Below are positions 59,547-64,000 of a stretch of 64,000 nucleotides of DNA, in pieces. The first letter of the stretch is position 1, and every line of letters begins with the position of its first letter. Source of the DNA: Acanthochlamys bracteata (lineage: Eukaryota; Streptophyta; Magnoliopsida; Pandanales; Velloziaceae); assembly GCA_019914995.1 (NCBI GenBank), contig CM034140.1, forward strand, positions 6,262,001 through 6,326,000, written 5' to 3'. A model generated the notes under the pieces. The model searched no databases. It worked only from the letters and a program-made list of their open reading frames with translations, and was not told where the DNA came from. The translations under genes and the position numbers were made by a program.

Positions 59547-62500
59547 TCACTTAGTGAGCCACTGAAAATGATTAGGAATACGGCCATGTTTCTTACGTTG
59601 GGTACCACCAAGATCATCTCCCGTGACTCCAGTTCCTGCAGTCAGCAACTTCCACAAGAACTACAACAAAGATATAATGTTGCAAGTTGTTAATGAATTT
59701 ATGTGCTAAAGAAGGATTAATTTACAATTCTAAAGACGGATAACATTGATAGGCATAAGAAAATCGCTTGTGAAAAATAGATCTTTAGATTTTCTATACG
59801 GGCAGTTAATGAGCAATGAATAATCATTTAATTACCTCCCACCTTTCATTTATTAGGGAAAAAAAAGGTTAAACTAAAAAACTTCATTGAAATAAAAGAA
59901 CAGACTATTCAATTACAAGCAACTTTCAAACTTTTATACCAGTTATTCTTTGACAGGTTCTTTAGAACAAGCAGTTTTGTAAATTTTAAATAAGCGTCTT
60001 TTAAGAAAGTAACCTTACAGAAACAAAATTGTGAAAAGTGCTTTAAAAGAAATCACTATAAGCTGCTTAAAAAATGGTGTTATTGCAATAAAAGGGTGAG
60101 TGAAAAGTAAGTTTCAAAAAGCAAATTTGTTGAAGAAGGATAAGTGCATAGTTAGGTTAAAGTGTAGAGAACGAAATAGAAACCAATATATAAACCATAG
60201 GTGTTACTTTTTAAGGGTACTTGGAGAGGTATGAATAACCTGTACAAATACTTTGGAGTTTGAAATTCAAATTTAGTGTAGATAAACAAAGACCTTTAGA
60301 AAGGAATTTACAAATTCATCAAAAACTTGCGTTGCATGTGAGTACATTAGGGCGTGTTTACCTTGATGAAAAAATAGGTGAAGTGAGCCTTTTAAACTCA
60401 CTTGAAAAAATCAAATTAAAAGTTAAAAATATTTTATAAAAAATAAAATTATATATTAATAGAACAGTTATAGTAAGTTTTAAAAGTAATTTTTTAAAAA
60501 AAATTTATTAATAAAATAATTTTATTTTAATTTTTTATGTATTTTATATTGAAAATAAATTTAAAAAAAAATAAGTTTGGGGTGTTGATAAATACGCCCT
60601 TACCAACCCTGGGAATAGGAAAGCGCACAACCTGCTTAATATAAGCAACAACTACCAAAAATCATTCTCAAGCTTATAAGACAGTTTAAAATGGGAAGTA
60701 CCTATGTGATTATGGCATTGATGAAGATACACTTTTGGATACAAACAATGACACAAGAGAACCTATACTGTCCCCTTATTTGAGCATAAAAATATGGTTA
60801 ATCTATATTTACAAATATGTTTTAAGGAAATTTTGTAAGACATTATTTTATTACTAAATGTTTGGATGTTGATTTGTAAGCAGATGCATGCAATAATTGG
60901 CATGATTCTAAATAACCTTTCTCCAACAAATCAGCATCTCCTAGAAAAAACATAGAAACTTCTTCAATAAATCCTACAATCCTTAATGAAGTCAGCTTTC
61001 ATAAATCCAACTAACCATAAATTAAAATTTTGATAACATTTTACAGGTAGCAATTAATCAAACCCTAGCGTTCCTTCTCAACCTAGCCTTGCGATCGGTT
61101 AAAGAATCCACCACCATCAAAGTTTACTAATCCGGTACTAGGATAAGTAAAAATATTTAAAATAAAAAGAATGAGATAGTACCTCTTCTTTTTCATTTTT
61201 GGGTATTGTATCTGCTTCAACTTTTCGGGCGTGGAGTATCAGATCACGTAGAAGCTCTAGATACTGTTCTTGAATGAGCTCCTTCGCGTTACCAACTTCA
61301 ACACCTACAAAAGGATGCATTAATTCTTCAAAAGAACGACATATGAAACATACACATGAAAAAATTTGAAAAATAACTAAAGTGGTTATTTCAAATAGGC
61401 AAGTCACCAACATTCTTAAACATGCATGAAGAATGTGGCAAATGTAAAGGGGTGCTATTCATCATGGCATTCTCAGCCTTGATGATTAGAGAAAAGATAT
61501 CCTATATAAACATTTAGAAAAATCGGCATCTAGATGGATGTGGTCGAATTTTTATCAAAGCGTGTCTAGCTAAAAACTATATTTTAAAAATAAAGAAAAA
61601 CAAAGAAATCGATATGATTATATAGTTCTAAATAAACTTTTACTTCTTAATGTTTTCACTAATGAAAATATCCATGCTTCTTTATATACCTAAGTATGCA
61701 CATAAATCCGTACGCACGTGAGTGGTTATGCATGTCATACTAACAAATTAAAGAAGATTTACCTTCGCATAATTGTTTAAATTTAGTAGTACATTTTTTT
61801 ATCAATGGCTTAATCTCACTTGTAGAGCTCCCTCCTTTAATTGCATCTTCTATTTGGAAATCAAAAGACCCAAAAGCAAGAGAACGCGATCCAATTATTG
61901 CTTTCTTGTAAATGGGTTCCACGAGCTGCAACCATATATATGGATTATATTGTGAGAGCAAGTATAGAAGTAGCAGAAAAAATTATATCATGCCTATAAT
62001 CTATGAATTAAAGTGTTTTTGCTAAGAAACAAACATAATCCAATTAACTACCGAAACTTCAAGGAAAAGATGTATTTAGAGCCTTGGACAAAACTCAACC
62101 TCAAAAACTAGTTCAAGAGGTGAGGCTCCCCAAACTCATATAAACAACCACATGGTTTGCCAAATAAATAATTTTGAACAATTCAACACTCTATCTCGGG
62201 CCGCATGTAGGGCCAGGCACAATCTTCTCATGGGGCCAATATCCTTAACAAGTTAATTTCTATACGCAGCCCACTCCGATAGCATGTTGGTGGGCCTTAG
62301 TAGAAATCAATTTCAGAAACTAGCTTCAGAGATGAAGGTCAAAAAATATATAAATAGTTACCCAGCTTGACAAACAAATAATATGCGACAATTTCACGGT
62401 CGACATATTGTAGTACAACATGCTATGATTCGGTCCTTTCTTTGTGTCCATCTACTTACCTAGTTCTAGAATTTGGTGGGTATATACAACACCTCTATTG

Positions 62501-64000
62501 AGTATTTGAGTTATAGTCTTTTAGGAGACACTAGGTTATAAAGTAAAGTAAAATCATTCAAATTCGGCTGTTGAAAAGAGTCAAAATTGCGCCTTAAAAC
62601 AAATAAAGGCTAGATCTATATCTTTATACTTCGCTCAAATTAGGTGCTAATTTTAAATATGCAACTTATTTTCAAAAGTTTCAACATATCACTAGGTCAC
62701 ATTTTCAGATCACGCATACCACTCTGCATGACGTGGCATTTCAAAATTCATTAGCAGAAAATTAATGTTAAAAAATATTAAGTTCTTTAAATACAAATTT
62801 GCACTTTAATCAGTTAACATAAGAACCTAATAGATACTTTTATATTTGACACCTTTTTTTTTTGCTTCAGAGATCAAATTGATACTTAATCCCACTCAGT
62901 AACATAATGTAACTAAGTAGCAAATATACATATATAGAGCAAATACATATGAAAGGAGTGAAAGTTTTGTCTCACATAAGATATCTCAGACATCAAGTAT
63001 TTCCCCTCAGTGTTCCTAAATTTCGCTTCATATTGAGAAGCATCCTCATAATACCTGTATAAGTGAGGAAAACAAAAGATGTTTGCTGACAATTCACGAA
63101 AGATCAAAACATAATTGAATAGAAAAGGAAGAAGCAAAAGCAAGGAAAGCTGGTTTTTTTTTCTCGTGATCACTTCGATATTAAAAAGAAAAGCAATATC
63201 AAAACTAGAGTGACTACTGACTACTACACAATGTAGTTTTGATATTTCGAGGTGATTGCCCCTTTGCTGATATCATCCATACATAAAAGTCAAAACCAGG
63301 TGAATAAGATGCTTGAAGTTTACAATCGAAAGGTCTCGAAGATGAATACATGCATCAGAAACAAGTTGAATAAGCTAACTTTCTTATGGAGAAGAGAATA
63401 CTTAATAAAATAACACAATGACAAAACAAAAGAATATAAAAGAAGAAGAAGAACAGGCCAAGGTGTTGAAGAGACCAATGTGTTTATTTTAAGAAGGGAA
63501 AAATCCTAATTTCTCCAGCGTTTCCCCTAGCCAGAGATAAAAAGATCTCTACTCATTTCTTTCCTTCATCTTCTCCATAAAGAGAAACAAATTTTTAGAA
63601 ATGCCAAAAGAACAAAGAAAATAAGTAAAAAGAAAGTGTTTGGAAAAAGAAAATAAACGCGAAATTAAAAAAAAGCTCCACATCTTATTTGGGGTTTAAT
63701 GGAAGATGAAAAGAGGGGAACTACATTAAGAATGGCAAGCTATCTCTCTTTATGTTTTTGCATGGCGAACATGCCAACTATACTACTTTGCCTTCGCACA
63801 TTTAATGCTTGATTGTTAGATTAATAGTAGTTACGTTCAATGATATTGTCATTAGCGTATGCCAAATGCTTAAAGATGCAAAAAGACATACAGCGATTGA
63901 ACCCCTTCACTTACTTGGCCATATATTTGTCTATGATAGACTTCATTCTTCTTGCAAATTCAACCACACGACCAGATCCAACATCATCCCTGATAGTCAG
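59547..64000 (-). CDS. Unidentified intron-rich gene, 3' part
   Basis: Five exons join in phase with good GT-AG borders: 63915-63989, about 62976-63055, 61763-61925, 61183-61304 and 59547-59660 (stop TGA). They give about 183 residues, and the gene continues off the right edge. Recognisable composition: DDVGSGRVVEFARRMKSIID, YYEDASQYEAKFRNTEGKYL, SLAFGSFDFQIEDAIKGGSS, ELIQEQYLELLRDLILHARK and a basic end QRKKHGRIPNHFQWLTK. The protein looks soluble and largely helical, without a signal peptide or membrane span in this part. I cannot name the family. Even exon spacing and clean phases argue for a live gene. Confidence 0.65.
60350..60599 (+). mobile_element. Tourist-like MITE, 250 bp (copy 2)
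   Basis: The ends are GGGCGTGTTTACC and, read from the right, GGGCGTATTTATC. The target duplication is TTA (60347-60349 and 60600-60602), as PIF/Harbinger-type elements make. It lies in the last intron of the unidentified gene and is the same family as 38465-38714. Confidence 0.8.
62085..62410. repeat. TRIM-like or dispersed repeat pair in an intron
   Basis: Two diverged direct copies are seen. One starts near 62095 (CTCAACCTCAAAAACTAGTTC, then AGGTGAGG, CATATAAACAACCACATGG) and one near 62308 (AATTTCAGAAACTAGCTTCA, then ATATATAAATAGTTACCCA). Between them are GGGCC-rich words. The layout suggests two short LTRs with almost no interior, as in TRIM elements, but the ends were not resolved. Confidence 0.4.

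Noticed and set aside
1..64000. tRNA, rRNA, CRISPR arrays, bacterial operon signals
   Set aside because: None seen; sequence and gene structure are those of a plant nuclear genome.

Overview
This window is nuclear DNA from a flowering plant, most likely a eudicot. The sequence is AT-rich, the genes are split into many short GT-AG exons, and the encoded proteins are plant-type. Miniature transposons, an LTR retroelement, a hAT transposon and a Mutator relic fill the gaps. Nearly all the single reading frames visible in it are pieces of exons or chance frames, so genes were assembled by following splice sites, phase and protein family.

Left half (about 1-35,500): four genes lie head to tail on the minus strand. 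They are the nodulin homeobox protein NDX (C-terminal homeobox part lies off the left edge), the HORMA-family checkpoint adaptor p31comet (complete, 7 exons, 273 aa by my splice model), a DUF1295 membrane protein of the steroid 5-alpha-reductase-like group (complete, 9 exons, 292 aa), and the cohesin subunit SCC3 (complete, 22 exons, about 1,154 aa). Two of the four act in chromosome segregation: SCC3 holds sister chromatids together, and p31comet with PCH2/TRIP13 remodels HORMA proteins such as MAD2 and ASY1. SCC3 has an E2F-type site and p31comet an MSA-like site just upstream, which fits cell-cycle expression.

Right half (about 35,500-58,100): this part is mostly repeats. It holds a decayed unidentified minus-strand gene (38,715-40,900) cut by a 250-bp Tourist-like element, then diverged inverted repeats that flank a 7,981-bp LTR composite (43,104-51,084, target duplication ATAGA), then a hAT transposon (53,263-58,122, 8-bp target duplication GACTACAC) with a broken transposase.

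The most unusual object is the LTR composite. Its outer 266-bp LTRs, PBS and PPT are those of a small TRIM-type element. Inside it sit a gag-only Sirevirus-like body and one 2.2-kb LTR whose own PPT and PBS flank it. That order is what recombination at the primer-binding site between a one-LTR circle (or a co-packaged RNA) and a TRIM would leave.

The right edge (59,547-64,000) carries the 3' part of another intron-rich minus-strand gene that I could not assign to a family. No tRNA, rRNA, CRISPR array or organellar insertion was seen.
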